This document shows positions 40,201 through 50,668 of a DNA stretch of 64,000 nucleotides, one piece after another; position 1 is the stretch's first letter, and every line of letters starts with the position of its first letter. The DNA is taken from contig BROI01000001.1 of the NCBI GenBank assembly GCA_027923505.1, positions 1,458,501 through 1,522,500 on the forward strand, read 5' to 3'. The stretch is from Mayamaea pseudoterrestris (lineage: Eukaryota > Bacillariophyta > Bacillariophyceae > Sellaphorales > Sellaphoraceae). A program made the translations under genes and the position numbers. The notes beneath the pieces were generated by a model, which saw nothing but the letters and a program-made list of their open reading frames with translations, had not been told where the DNA came from and did not search any database.

Positions 40201-42831
40201 TTTCGCCTTGTCCTGCGGCAATCTCCGGCGTCTTTGCTTTACGTTCCATTGAAAGGCCAGGGCAGTCAGCATCGCCCTTCTCTGCGCCTTTTCTCAGGTG
40301 CAACAAGAGTGTAGAAATGACTTGCTTTCCAGTCCAAAGTTCCCGAGGTTTGATAATAGCAGGTGGCAAAAGCTCAATCGCCATGTCGGCGCGAATGACC
40401 TCCAATCCGGGCAAACTCGCCAGTGCGGCAAAGACTAGTTGCTGATACATCCACTTTTCAAAGAACGTGTCTTTTTTCGTTATCATGACACCTCCAACAA
40501 CATGATCTTGAATCAAACCACGAAGCGGCGAGCCATCGGTCGGAACAATGTACTGCAAATCAGTCTTGGCGATGAACTGAGCCTCCGCTCGCGCAAGATC
40601 ACTTTGCGGGAAATGGCAATTCATTTCATCACCGTCATAATCGGCGTTGTACGTGTTACAGTTGGCGTAGTGCATTCTAATAGTCTTTTGCGTAGGGTTA
40701 TGCAGTAGTCGTACCCTGTGTGCCATGATACCAGGCTTGTGCAGCGTTGGCTATTGCGACAATGAAGTGGTGTGAGATCGGGTTGTTAACAAGAACACGA
40801 GCAACACAAAGTAGCTTCCTCAGAACAGTCAACAAGGCGACTCCTTTCGGAGACACTAAGCAACTGGTGTATGGTCATAATCCTTCATTCGTTTCGGAGT
40901 GGTGCATGACAAAGAGCTCATCCACGGAAGCACAAACAGCAATATTCGTCTCAACGACATGTTTCGTACCTGTCGATTCATCAAAACGTAATCACCATCG
41001 CGCAGCTGCCGCCCAACCAAGGCAGGCATTCCTCCCTTCTTTACATGCACCAAAAGCTGCGCCGCGATCGCTTCTCGCTTGTGCTGCTTCATTTTGCTCA
41101 AGTCAACTCGCTTGCCGGCAATCTCGACCCATCGCGCACCAGGATATTCAATGCCCCGTTCCACCAGCTCTCTCATCTCCTTAATGTTCAAGTCCGTCAC
41201 TGGAGTTGGATAAGTCAAGACCGTCGCAAAGTAGCGGGGTAATCCAATCTCATTTGTTCCGACGTATGGATCCGGACTAATGACGGATCGACAAGCATAG
41301 TCAACACGCTTTCCCATCATGTTCTTACGAAACAAACCTTCCTTGCGCTCCAAAATTTGACGGATACCAGGAGCCACTTGATTCGCCGGAGTTGCTCCCG
41401 GATATTTCGACGAATCCATAAAGCAATTCACATTGGTCTGCAGTTCAATCCAGGTTGTGTACGCACGATCCTCGTCGCCAGAGGCAAACTGCGTGCGTAG
41501 CAGCTCATTTAATGATATAATCTTTGACAAATACTGTGTCTGCGAATGCTCCACCGACATGCCATTCAAATGCATGGACGGACGAAACCGACTGGGCGGA
41601 ACGGGAATGGCTCGCATCAAGTAAATCCTGTAGCCGTCAGTGTCCATGCTAGGTCCGTAGCCAAAGAGGCAGTTGCAGAGAAAGGGGTCCACCTTCCAGG
41701 TGCGCGCCAGCTGCGCCTCCACTTCGGCGGGATGCATAAACTTGTCCTGCTTGGACGATGCTGCGGATGATTGCTTGGTTTCCGACTCGGACTCGGAATC
41801 TTCGTCGCTTTCATCGTCAGCCTCCATGTCATCGTCATTTAAATTTCTCGCTCCTCGTTCATGCGCACTGTCATCCGAATCAGCAGCCGCCGCCGCATCC
41901 ATACCTTGCTTGAGTGCCGATACTAGTTTAATATTTTCCTGCGCATTGCGCTTGCGGTTCTGGTTACTGAGAGCAGCTTGAAAAATCTTGTTGGAGGCGT
42001 CCTGACGAATCTTGGGGTTATAGCAACCGCAATGCTCGCACTTTTTGGTGCGCTTGCAATCCGAAATGCAAGCTTGAATGAGTTCCTTGCGAAGCGCAAG
42101 TTCATATGAATTTAGTTTACTGTTTGCTGTTGCTGATGGAGTAGTGTCATCGTCGTTCCCATGACTTGGCTGCAAGTCGCGCAGCAACTGATCCATGGCT
42201 CGACCAGCCGCCGCTCGGTTGCTACTACTAGCCGAGGATCGCGTTGCACCACCTTCATTTCCATCACTTGCAGCCATTGACCCAGACGCCATTGACGCCG
42301 CCTGCGCCAATTCATCATCCAGTTCCAGCAGTCGCACCATGTCATGCTGATACAGCAAGTGAAACTTGGCTCGATGAATCGCCAGCGACCGCGCCGGCGC
42401 CTGCAGCTTGTGACAGTTCAAACACTTGAGTCGCAAGAGTTGCAAAATATCCATAAACAGTAGTGTGTGATAGACTGGTACTGCCAATTCAATGTGCGCA
42501 TAGTGGCCCGGGCAGTCGTTGGAAGGAAGCGCGCATGTGACGCACGACACGGCGCGATCAATGCTTCCCAAGCGTGAGTCGTACAAGCCGCCCGGTAACG
42601 CATGGCCCATGGGGTCAAATGCTTGTGATGATGTAATTTCTAATATACTGCGCTTGCGTACATCTTCGTCGGAATAGAAACTGAGTGTATGATGTGAATA
42701 TGTTCATGGAACGAGTTAGTTGATGATGATGATCAGCATGTCCTCATCGCTTCTCTTAATTTTTCTTACCCAAACTCAACCGACTGAACCTGCTTGCGAA
42801 TGACGGCATCCTTTGGATTAATGGAAATCAT
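37214..42831 (-). CDS. RPA1: RNA polymerase I largest subunit (RPA1/RPA190)
   Basis: Catalytic subunit that transcribes pre-rRNA in the nucleolus. Three exons, 42831-42770, 42680-40970, 40750-37214; introns are 89 and 219 bp; 1769 residues. It starts MISINPKDAVIRKQVQSVEF. The clamp zinc motif is C-x2-C-x6-C-x2-H (CVTCALPSNDCPGHY), with a second Cys cluster KKCEHCGCYNP. The active-site motif is NADYDGDEMNCHFPQ (about 627), where the usual NADFDGD has Tyr for Phe. The bridge and trigger regions include SFMQGQLNPLASQIVKKCLP and GEAVGSIAAQSVGEPSTQMT. A long acidic, low-complexity insertion (about residues 1455-1560, Gly run then Asp/Glu/Lys) sits in the jaw region typical of Pol I. The first two introns are in the 5' third. 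Confidence 0.96.
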
Positions 42832-43144
42832 CTTGATGACTAGCAAATGCAAGCTACAGTTTGTTGCTCATGGTCACGTTGAAAGAATTTTGCCAAGCGA
42901 AAATCGATGGCCGTGATGCAAGTGTCGCAGTGGTTAAGTTTAGCAACGGAGCGACATTCGCTACGTATCTTCTATCCGCGAATCCTCGTTGGAGGAGTAA
43001 AAGAAATGTAGCAGACACATTGCACTATACGCTATCAATAGTATTAGTATTTCACGCTGATGTAAGTTATCTTTGATGCCTTTGCTATCTGACTTTACCA
43101 TTGATGTTACCCAGGGGAGAGTGGTCAAATGTCTGACTCAATTC
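42832..43144. other. 5' flank of RPA1, 3' flank of membrane gene
   Basis: A 313 bp region between two minus-strand genes, presumably the RPA1 promoter. No motif is recognised. Confidence 0.4.
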
Positions 43145-43729
43145 TCACTTGTTCAAGTAGAGTGACACTGCAAAGTAGGCGCCTACCGCCAGTTGAAAAG
43201 CGACCAAGCTCACGTAGCTATCATGACTCACAAAGACATGTTTCATACTAGTTGCCGCATATATTTGCGCCGGAACCATGACAAGCAAGACAATTTGCAG
43301 AATTGTTTTGCACATTTCCAATGACGCATAGTTGGCAGCGAGACCGGCAAAGACTCCAAACAGCGTTTCGCGAATGTTGCAAAATGTCATGAAGAAGCGA
43401 ACGTGGTCGGTCAATGTTTCCTTTGGCAGACCGAGCATGTCAATGTAGTAAGTGGTGGGCATGGCAAGGGACGCAACGCCGAGTGTAAACATCAAAAAGG
43501 AGAGAACTTTGAGCGCCGTTCGAGGAGATGTCACAGAGTGCACCATGCTGGATGCGGATGATGTCGAAGCAGGTTGAACCTTGTTGCGACGAAACGCTGG
43601 CGGCGGCCTGTTGAATGTTTGCGATGGCTTGCCGGCGAGCTGCTTGGGCCGGCTCAAAGCGGCATCAGCAGGCTTCCATGATAGAGCCAAGGTTGCGATA
43701 ATTGTCAAGCAGAGGCAGGTAATTTTCAT
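43145..43729 (-). CDS. Secretory-pathway multi-span membrane protein, unknown function
   Basis: Has 194 residues. A signal peptide (MKITCLCLTIIATLALSW, cleavage near PADAA) is followed by a Pro/Arg/Ser-rich stretch. Three or four membrane spans come next: VLSFLMFTLGVASLAM, FGVFAGLAANYASLEM, ILQIVLLVMVPAQIYAA and VSLVAFQLAVGAYFAVSLYL. The loop between spans 1 and 2 has LGLPKETLTDHVRFFMTFCN with IRE following. I do not recognise the family. The presequence ends in Ala-Ala-Leu rather than Ala-Phe, so plastid import is not clearly indicated. Confidence 0.75.
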   Translation of the reverse strand: MKITCLCLTIIATLALSWKPADAALSRPKQLAGKPSQTFNRPPPAFRRNKVQPASTSSASSMVHSVTSPRTALKVLSFLMFTLGVASLAMPTTYYIDMLGLPKETLTDHVRFFMTFCNIRETLFGVFAGLAANYASLEMCKTILQIVLLVMVPAQIYAATSMKHVFVSHDSYVSLVAFQLAVGAYFAVSLYLNK

Positions 43730-44437
43730 TCTGGTGGATAAAGAATCGACAAGAACGAAGATTTGTGCGTCGAAAGATCTTGAGATTACTATGCAAAGGA
43801 TGTTGAACGTATCTTGGATTGCGTCGTCCAGCTGATTCGAGCGCCTTTGAAAACTCTACTGTGACTACCGGTAGGATCTCGACTACTCTACTGGACAACA
43901 ATCGCACTATAAAACATAACCATCATCAATCACAACTTTTCTGAAAATTGGACGTGGCTCACTGATGAATTGTTCTGGTAGCTTAGAAGTAGCTTATAGT
44001 AACTTTATGACTCCATTCTGCATGTGATAGAGTGACACTACTGCCAACGGCGAGCCTGCTGCAAAGCCTCTGGCGAACGCCAAGACCACTGCCGACGGGC
44101 AAGTGCTGCTATTAACAGCAACCTTTGCCAAGTCGTTCCTGCCCATGCGGTATAGTACAAGTAATGCAGAATTCTGTCGCCAAAGCTGGAGCGACAGCAA
44201 TCCAGAATTGAATTCTTTCGTATTACTTTCGTAGTGCAATCATGCGCAAGCATCTTACTGAAACGTACACTTATAGAGAAAACGTTGTTTCTATTCGTAC
44301 GATAAACTCTTAATTTCTGCTTGTACAGTCACCCAATTAGCGAGATCCATCACCAGTTTGTCGCAACACGTAGAACTATCACACTGTATTTGAAGCATTC
44401 TCCATCCATCTTCGGCACCATGTCGACAACCCTATGT
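43730..44437. other. Intergenic, no supported gene
   Basis: A 708 bp region between the membrane gene's 5' end and the proteasome gene's 3' end, both on the minus strand. It contains one TACCGGTA at 43866-43873. Short minus-strand frames at 43994-44253 have no recognisable features. Confidence 0.45.
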
Positions 44438-45328
44438 TTAATCCGCCTTGAGCGCAAACAGTTGCCGACTGACCGGCTGATCCTTGCGCAGGACAATAAT
44501 CTCCACTTGATCGCCCGTGTAAATGTCGCGCTCGCCCGCGTTCAAAAAGGCATCCTTGAGAATCTCCACCACTTCCTCCACACTCAAGTCAGGCTTTGGT
44601 GTGGTACGATTGCGATTGCCAATTAAATTGTCCAACAAGGGGATAACGTAGGCTTGTCCGCTGCCATTCGCCGAGTATTGCGATCGCTCAAAGGAACCAA
44701 TCGCATCGTACGAGTAAACGGCCCCCTTGCCCTCCTGGTCCAAGCCCGCCAGCAAATTAAAGGCATAGTATGGAAAAAATCGCTTGTAGTAAAGCGTGTT
44801 GGATAGCATTTGCGCAACTGAAGGCGTTGACATGCTTTTGCGATGATTGTGCTGGTAAATCTGTTTTCATGAATGGGAGGAAATCAGGAAACAAAACGAT
44901 TGAGCGATCGTCGAGTGACACCATGAACACGAGTATTCGCAAAACTTCTCTTCTCGCTCTCTACATATCCATGATTTTACCTTTCCTCGAATGTCCAAAA
45001 CACTTCGCAGCTGATCAACATCCGTCTTGCATCCGCTGCTCGCCAAGACGCAGTTTGTCGTCACCGCATGAAGCTTGGTCGTGTCACGCGACAATATCTC
45101 GTAACCACTCGACAAACGCGTATCCGCCGCTACCACAACGTAGTCGTCTCCGGCAATCGCCGCCACGGTGCCTCCGTTGAAATCGTAGGGAGAGAAGCGA
45201 TGCTCAATGGGACGACTGGTGATGCCGTGATCGCAAGGATCTTCCTCCACGGGACCCAGACGAAACGGAACACTTCCTTCCGATGATGCCATGAGAGGTG
45301 GAAGTAATGTCATTTTGTTCATGCTCAT
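44438..45328 (-). CDS. 20S proteasome subunit beta-6 (PSMB1 type)
   Basis: Structural beta subunit of the 20S core. Two exons, 45328-44981 and 44851-44438, with a 129 bp GT-AG intron in phase 0; 253 residues. Landmarks are [95 protein letters not shown]-type (here [17 protein letters not shown]), [14 protein letters not shown] and [15 protein letters not shown]. They match eukaryotic beta-6 (human PSMB1, yeast Pre7) in order and length. The start codon could be 45328 or the internal Met of [10 protein letters not shown]; the propeptide is short either way. Confidence 0.95.
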
Positions 45329-45730
45329 TGCGTCTTGCTAGGAAAGAGTCGACAGTAAGGAGCGCTTGCAATGAGACGATCTTTTTACCGATGATCATCG
45401 TCAAGCATCCTTTTCGGTCGCGACGATCGTCTGGCCGTGATCCGAGCAGCGCGAGTCTCGGTACGACTAACTCGATTCAACTCGTTCATAGTCTGCTACC
45501 CGTACCTACGTCTGGCTTTACATTTAATGTAAGTATACGGTCATGTTATAGTATTACTCCGAAGTATACATTGGCAAACACATATCTTTATATAGCTTAC
45601 TAAAGTAGCATCAATCTTTCGCTTGCGACTATGTCGGCACTGTGTTACAACCGCCAACGTTATTTCGTTTCGTCAAACACACTCGACATCGTTCCATTCC
45701 CATTTACGATTCATGCACCAATTCACCCCT
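45329..45730. other. Intergenic, proteasome promoter and PAS gene 3' flank
   Basis: A 402 bp region with no supported gene. It presumably includes the promoter of the proteasome gene. Confidence 0.45.
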
Positions 45731-47104
45731 TCATCCAACAGCACTGACGATATGGTTTGGTCCATCCGACGACTCGTCGCTACTTCCGTCACTTCCACTA
45801 CTACTACTTTCCGCGGAACCAAAGCTGGCGCTGCTCGTTTTCCGCATCAGTGGCGCCACCACCTCATTGACATGCTCCGACACATGCTGCACCTTGATCA
45901 ACACGTGCGACATGCACGAGTAAATGTTATGCTGCGACAGCTTGCGCCGCTTGAGTCGATCCATGACCGGCACCACCTTGATGCGACATGTCAACCTCGT
46001 ATCATTCTCAAACGCCAGTATGCTTTCCAAATAGTTTTGCTGCTTATCTTCCGGCGGACCAACCACTTGCGTCACTTGAAAGAAGGATTCCACGGGCCGT
46101 CCCACCATGGTGTCGGGTGTCGGAACGCAGTCACCCACACCCGCCAGTTTCAAAAAGGCGCGATTGACGTGCACCACGCAAAAGGGCGGCGTTGCCTGCG
46201 TCAGCAGTCGTGGCTCGTTTGTGACGACCATGGCGTCGTGCAAGTCAATGGCGTGGCGCATGGACATTTGCTTCGGTGCAATCAGGCCGGCGCTGCAAGT
46301 GTAGGGGTCGTAAAACTTGAGCCAGCTGCAGTCGATTCCAAATCGCTGACATGGTTCGCCCCACAGGAGTGCTCGGGCCATCCACTGGTGAAAGAGTGAA
46401 GGAGTGAAGGAGAGAAAAGTGAGACAAAATGCTAAAACGGAATCACTTGCTCGCCAATCAGGCAGCAGAACCGAACCGCTCCAACATACCTGTCCCTTTC
46501 CAAAGACGGTCGACGGAAGTGTCGTGACAAACTGCGTATCCTGGCAAGGCGTTTCCTCCACGAAACTCGCCGCGTTTACTTTCTGCACATTGGAAGTGTC
46601 AATCAACGGGTGGCTGGGATTGGGCAAACATCGCTTGCGCTTGGTCGCGGCCGCTCGTTGCTGGGGAGTCGTTAGCAGCAACAGACTGGATGGAGTATCC
46701 TCGGGACTCAATATGGAAATCAAGAATTCTCTGGCTTCCGTCCAAATGTCCTTCTCGTCGGGGTCGGAGGAGAATGACAAGTCGGATGGGGATTGGGGGC
46801 TGCTGGAGCGGTGATCGATTGTTGCTGTTGCTGTTGCGTTTCTGTTCTGCTTCTTTTTCGAAACTCCGATAGTTATTTGCTCCTTGATGGCATTCGCCGC
46901 GTTGAAGGCTTCCTCCTCTCGTAGGATTTGAAAGGCTCGCTGCAGCAAGCTTTGCTTGGCATGCAGAAAGCTAATCGTTTCGTCGATCCCTTCGTCCTCG
47001 CTGCTGCTGCCAGTGCACGATTCAAAGTCGGAGCCGCTAGTGGCTGCTACAGCTTTCAGCAAGGGTCGTGAGGAAGAGTCGTTCAATATGGAAGAGTCAA
47101 TCAT
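45731..47104 (-). CDS. PAS-domain protein (smaller of two)
   Basis: Exons 47104-46490 and 46385-side exon 46384-45731; 422 residues when the 105 bp GT-AG intron is removed. The intron is an exact multiple of three and has no stop, so retention would add 35 residues. The N-terminal half is disordered with an acidic Ser patch and a helix FLHAKQSLLQRAFQILREEE. The PAS fold is at the C-terminal side: NEPRLLTQATPPFCVVHVNR, AFLKLAGVGDCVPTPDTMVG, RPVESFFQVTQVV, then strands LTCRIKVVPVMDRL and VLIKVQHVSEHV. No kinase, bHLH or bZIP region is seen. The nearby PAS gene has a comparable PPF-x-VVH-x-N start. A sensory or protein-interaction role is likely, but the ligand is unknown. Confidence 0.75.
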   Translation of the reverse strand: MIDSSILNDSSSRPLLKAVAATSGSDFESCTGSSSEDEGIDETISFLHAKQSLLQRAFQILREEEAFNAANAIKEQITIGVSKKKQNRNATATATIDHRSSSPQSPSDLSFSSDPDEKDIWTEAREFLISILSPEDTPSSLLLLTTPQQRAAATKRKRCLPNPSHPLIDTSNVQKVNAASFVEETPCQDTQFVTTLPSTVFGKGQVCWSGSVLLPDWRASDSVLAFCLTFLSFTPSLFHQWMARALLWGEPCQRFGIDCSWLKFYDPYTCSAGLIAPKQMSMRHAIDLHDAMVVTNEPRLLTQATPPFCVVHVNRAFLKLAGVGDCVPTPDTMVGRPVESFFQVTQVVGPPEDKQQNYLESILAFENDTRLTCRIKVVPVMDRLKRRKLSQHNIYSCMSHVLIKVQHVSEHVNEVVAPLMRKTSSASFGSAESSSSGSDGSSDESSDGPNHIVSAVG

Positions 47105-48031
47105 AATGCTGCTATAGTTGATTTGTGTTTGATGTTAGTTTGTGATTGATTGTCATGCGGCGAAAGGCTTGCTTTCTCGGTTCCATCGATTGGCTGTTCC
47201 GCTTGTGATTGCTTTCGGCACGGTTGTTCCCTGCGCGGCGAGAAAATATCAAAGTGGGAATCTTCGGACCGACAAAGAACCGAGTGGATGCGTCATTTTG
47301 CGTTCACTTTTGACGTGTACGTATCTTTCGTAGCCGTCTTCGGAAGGGAGGGGTGTGTCAGAATGATGAGTCACCCGAAATCATCATTTTGATATTTTGC
47401 TGTTTCCGACTACATATGCCTCAGTTGGGTGACGCAGCCCACGTCATTTCTGCGTTTTCCGGATCGGAAAGGATTGACGGTTAACCTCAAAACTTCTTAG
47501 GGTTAAGAGCGCGATACATGAGGTACCAGCTGGATTCGCGCGCGCGATACCTCACGTAGCCCTACCAGCGTCGTTCCGGCACTGATTCTTCACCACAGAA
47601 ACTCGATCACGACGCACCAAGGGCAGACAGTCGAAAACGGACCATCACCATGACAAGCTGGTCATGATCCCGCCGGTCATGTTTCATATAGGTAACGCAG
47701 CAATATAGATTACATAGGCTTATACAATACAATCATCCAGTATATATGACGCTCAAATTAAGTCAATCGGAGCATGTTTGAGTATGAGAGACCCGCTGCA
47801 ATGTGAGGGATTCATTTGCGCGCTCCCTTGCCGGCGTCAAATGGAATACAATGTCTCAGAGAATGATCCAAGAAAGGAATCCAGCTAGCAACTCATTGCT
47901 CATTATATAAATAACACAGCGTTGGCGCAACATGCGGAAAAGTGTACCCTTTAAAGGTCGTAAATGGAGGCAGCAACCAGAGCGACAATTTGACGAGCTC
48001 TTCTGAGGCGAATAAACTCACCATCCAACGT

Positions 48032-48110
48032 CGTTAAGGCCACTATTATTCATCAATTGCATCCATGGCATGTGTATGCTCGTTTTCATCCAGTAATAGT
48101 GGCCTTAACG
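48032..48110. repeat. Palindromic element, copy 1
   Basis: A perfect 17 bp inverted repeat (CGTTAAGGCCACTATTA at 48032-48048, its complement at 48094-48110) around a 45 bp centre. It is related to the copy at 48366-48444. Confidence 0.85.
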
Positions 48111-48177
48111 ACTCATACTTGTCTTCGTCGTTCCAGTTTTGAGACTGCGGCGTGGAACGAGCACTTGCCCAAAACTT

Positions 48178-48405
48178 TTATATTGACACACCAGCTGATC
48201 CTTTGACTGACGAGTCGCTAAATATGACATCTCCATGACCACTTTTGTGCATGGATGACTTTGCGCCGGTGCTGAAAGAGGTCTTTGGTTTGATTGAACC
48301 AAATTTTGCCGTGCATGCGCGAGGCAACGGAACACGGCGAGGAGAATTACTCATGATCCCTATGTCGTTAAGGCAACTATTATTCATCGAATTCATCCGT
48401 GGCAT
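48178..48405 (-). pseudogene. Fossil open frame between the two palindromic elements
   Basis: A 75-codon frame, MSNSPRRVPLPRACTAKFG then SIKPKTSFSTGAKSSMHKSG and HGDVIFSDSSVKGSAGVSI, ends in TAA. The same frame continues past the stop as KFWASARSTPQSQNWNDEDK before the first palindrome. The composition looks protein-like. The HKSGHGDVIFSD part faintly recalls a tubulin-binding (tau-type) repeat, but this is weak. It is best treated as a decayed gene fragment. Confidence 0.3.
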
Positions 48406-48444
48406 ATTAACGCATGTTACGGCCCAATAATAGTGGCCTCAACG
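48366..48444. repeat. Palindromic element, copy 2
   Basis: Same 79 bp length and arm sequence as copy 1, with 2 mismatches between its two 19 bp arms. The centre shares CATC-x-A-TTCATCC-x-TGGCAT with copy 1. The copies are 334 bp apart start to start. Confidence 0.82.
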
Positions 48445-50668
48445 CCTCATACTGGTCTATTGTTGACTCAAGAGCAGCTCCTTGTCGAATTATCGTGTGA
48501 TTTAACACGGAGTACCGGTACGATGAGAAGCGAAGCCGTTTCAACCGGTGCGACTTTGGTAAGCTCCACGTGAGGTATGGCTGGATTCACGGTTTGGAAA
48601 CTCGTCGTAGGCCACACGTAGACCTGGTACATGCTGACCCTAACAAATTCCCGACCGTCACGCCATTTGTCACCATGGGATTTTGAATGATCATAACTAC
48701 TCATAGACCTTGAGAATAGAAGGATGAAGCTGGCAAACGCTTGTTGATACTATGGAGAAGATACGTTGAAGTTGGTCCTTCTATTTTTGAGTGAGAAGAC
48801 TTCCAAATGGGCGTTCACAATTTCGTGATGCAAATTCTGCGACGACAGAACCTTGTTTAAACTAGTAAGTGTACACTAAAACAATCTTTTCAAATCTTCC
48901 ATCCATATACTTACGTATAATGATGACGGGCGTGCAAGAAAATTGGCGATTATGTACATTAGTTTGCCCCAACTCGGAGGATTCGCTAGCCATCAACTCT
49001 CCACAGTAAATTCGCGGCAAGATCAACTCGGTCAAAGTGAACTAAACAATGAAACCTTTGCCACATTTATGCTTGCATCATACTCTGATGCACTAATTAC
49101 ACACTAAAACAAGAAAACCCATCATAATAGTATCCAAAATAGACAGGTCAACCCACCGTGGTCGATCGGTGTGATGGTTTGGAGAACCTGTGTGACCTAC
49201 GAGACATTGACAATTTTTTCTGACGAATTGATATTTTCTAGTATAACAAGAAGTGTAACTACGTAGAAAACATACCAAGACCCTACTATGATGACGTCGA
49301 AGGTGAAACCAGCCATATCACGCGCGCGAATCCAGCTTGTACCGTCAAGTTGAAAAGTCGCCCAATGTGCTTCCCCAAAATATCATTATCGCCAAAAATT
49401 AATCATTCATTATTTTTATATAAGCCGTCTCGAATAGATCCACGCATTGAAATTGTAATGAATGTGTCTTGTGGGTCCCGTAAAGGTCAACAAAGCTCCA
49501 CGTAGCCACGTAGGATGAGTACCAGACGCGCGAGCCAAGCTTTTTTGCGTGCCGTCAGAAATCCACCTTGCGCAACGCCGTCCGGCGGGACCAGTCAATC
49601 AATCAAAACCAGACAAAGTGTTCTACACCCAGCAGATATAGACGGGTGTAGTAGGCTATTCAGATTGTTTTTCTGGTAACTATTGCTATTGGTAGGCCTT
49701 GCGCAAGCTCCTCGTCATCGGACTTTTCAACTTGGGACGGTAGCTAACCACAATGCGCCTCCCAAGCCATCCGACTCACCCAGTATTTCATTCTACGTTG
49801 CAAATCAGCCAAGGAAACTTATCGTAATGCATGTCAGACCAAACAAACGAGGAATATATGTTAGAAACACAGAAGCGTGCTCAAAATGTGGACTGGTTGG
49901 TCAATGAAAGAGTGAAATTATAATTAGCGTGATTATGCTATTGATGTGGCCTCTCAAAGGCTACTCTTCCAAGTTCCAGGGGGAACCTCATCACCCAGTA
50001 TTCTAGGCGGCACTTCCACGTCATGGCAACATTTACCCCAATTTGAGGCGACGGAGTCGCGTCATGAATGATGGATTCTTACCCATCCATGAGTTTCTTG
50101 TTCTTCCTCCTCTCTAAAATTCGCTCTTCAAATATCCTCCAATGACCATGATTTAAAGGATCCAGGCCTTCACTCTCCATATAATCCATATAGGATTCGC
50201 ATGATCCTTCCAAGTAGAGATGAGCGCCTCAATCTCTTCCGCTTCGTCGATGCAAACTCCATGTAAATCCTTTATCCTTTCGCTTCAAAAGAAGACAATA
50301 CTGGTGATTCGGAGTTTTTCCTTCCCTAGCAACTTGCAGATACTTTAGATAAGAATCTTCTTTCATCGTAGACAAAGACTCCATGTCGATAACCAAATGA
50401 GTTGTTCACGTTCGACGCTGCAACAATCGTTGATGCGACGCTTTCCATCGTGGCTTCGACTTCGACAAGATCGAACAAGAAGATCGAAAACCGTTGCGAC
50501 ACAACTTTAACCCCAAGAGAATCAAACTCACATTTTAATCACCTTACGGTTTAGATCGCACGCGCATTCCTATCGAAAGTGTTCCGATGGCTGTCATTGG
50601 ACACCAATCGGAATGCACCGTCAGCGCACAATGGGTGACGCAACCCAAATTATATTCCGCGTTGTTAA

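Larger units (their letters stand above)
47522..49343. mobile_element. Putative non-autonomous element bounded by 28 bp inverted repeats
   Basis: The left arm 47522-47549 and the reverse complement of 49316-49343 match at 26 of 28 positions (core AGCTGGATTCGCGCGCG). The enclosed 1.8 kb has no transposase frame and contains two hairpin elements. A third, partial copy of the arm lies at 48572-48592 (GAGGTATGGCTGGATTCAC). No target-site duplication was established, so the ends are provisional. Confidence 0.4.
47105..50668. other. Gene-poor repeat relic between divergent PAS genes
   Basis: 3.56 kb without a convincing gene. It holds an inverted repeat (47522-47549 and 49316-49343), two palindromic elements (48032-48110 and 48366-48444), a minus-strand fossil frame (48178-48405), one TACCGGTA (48513-48520) and several short direct repeats (for example TCACCCAGTATT at 49776 and 49991). 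TGGGTGACGCA occurs near both ends (about 47428 and 50634). Confidence 0.65.
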
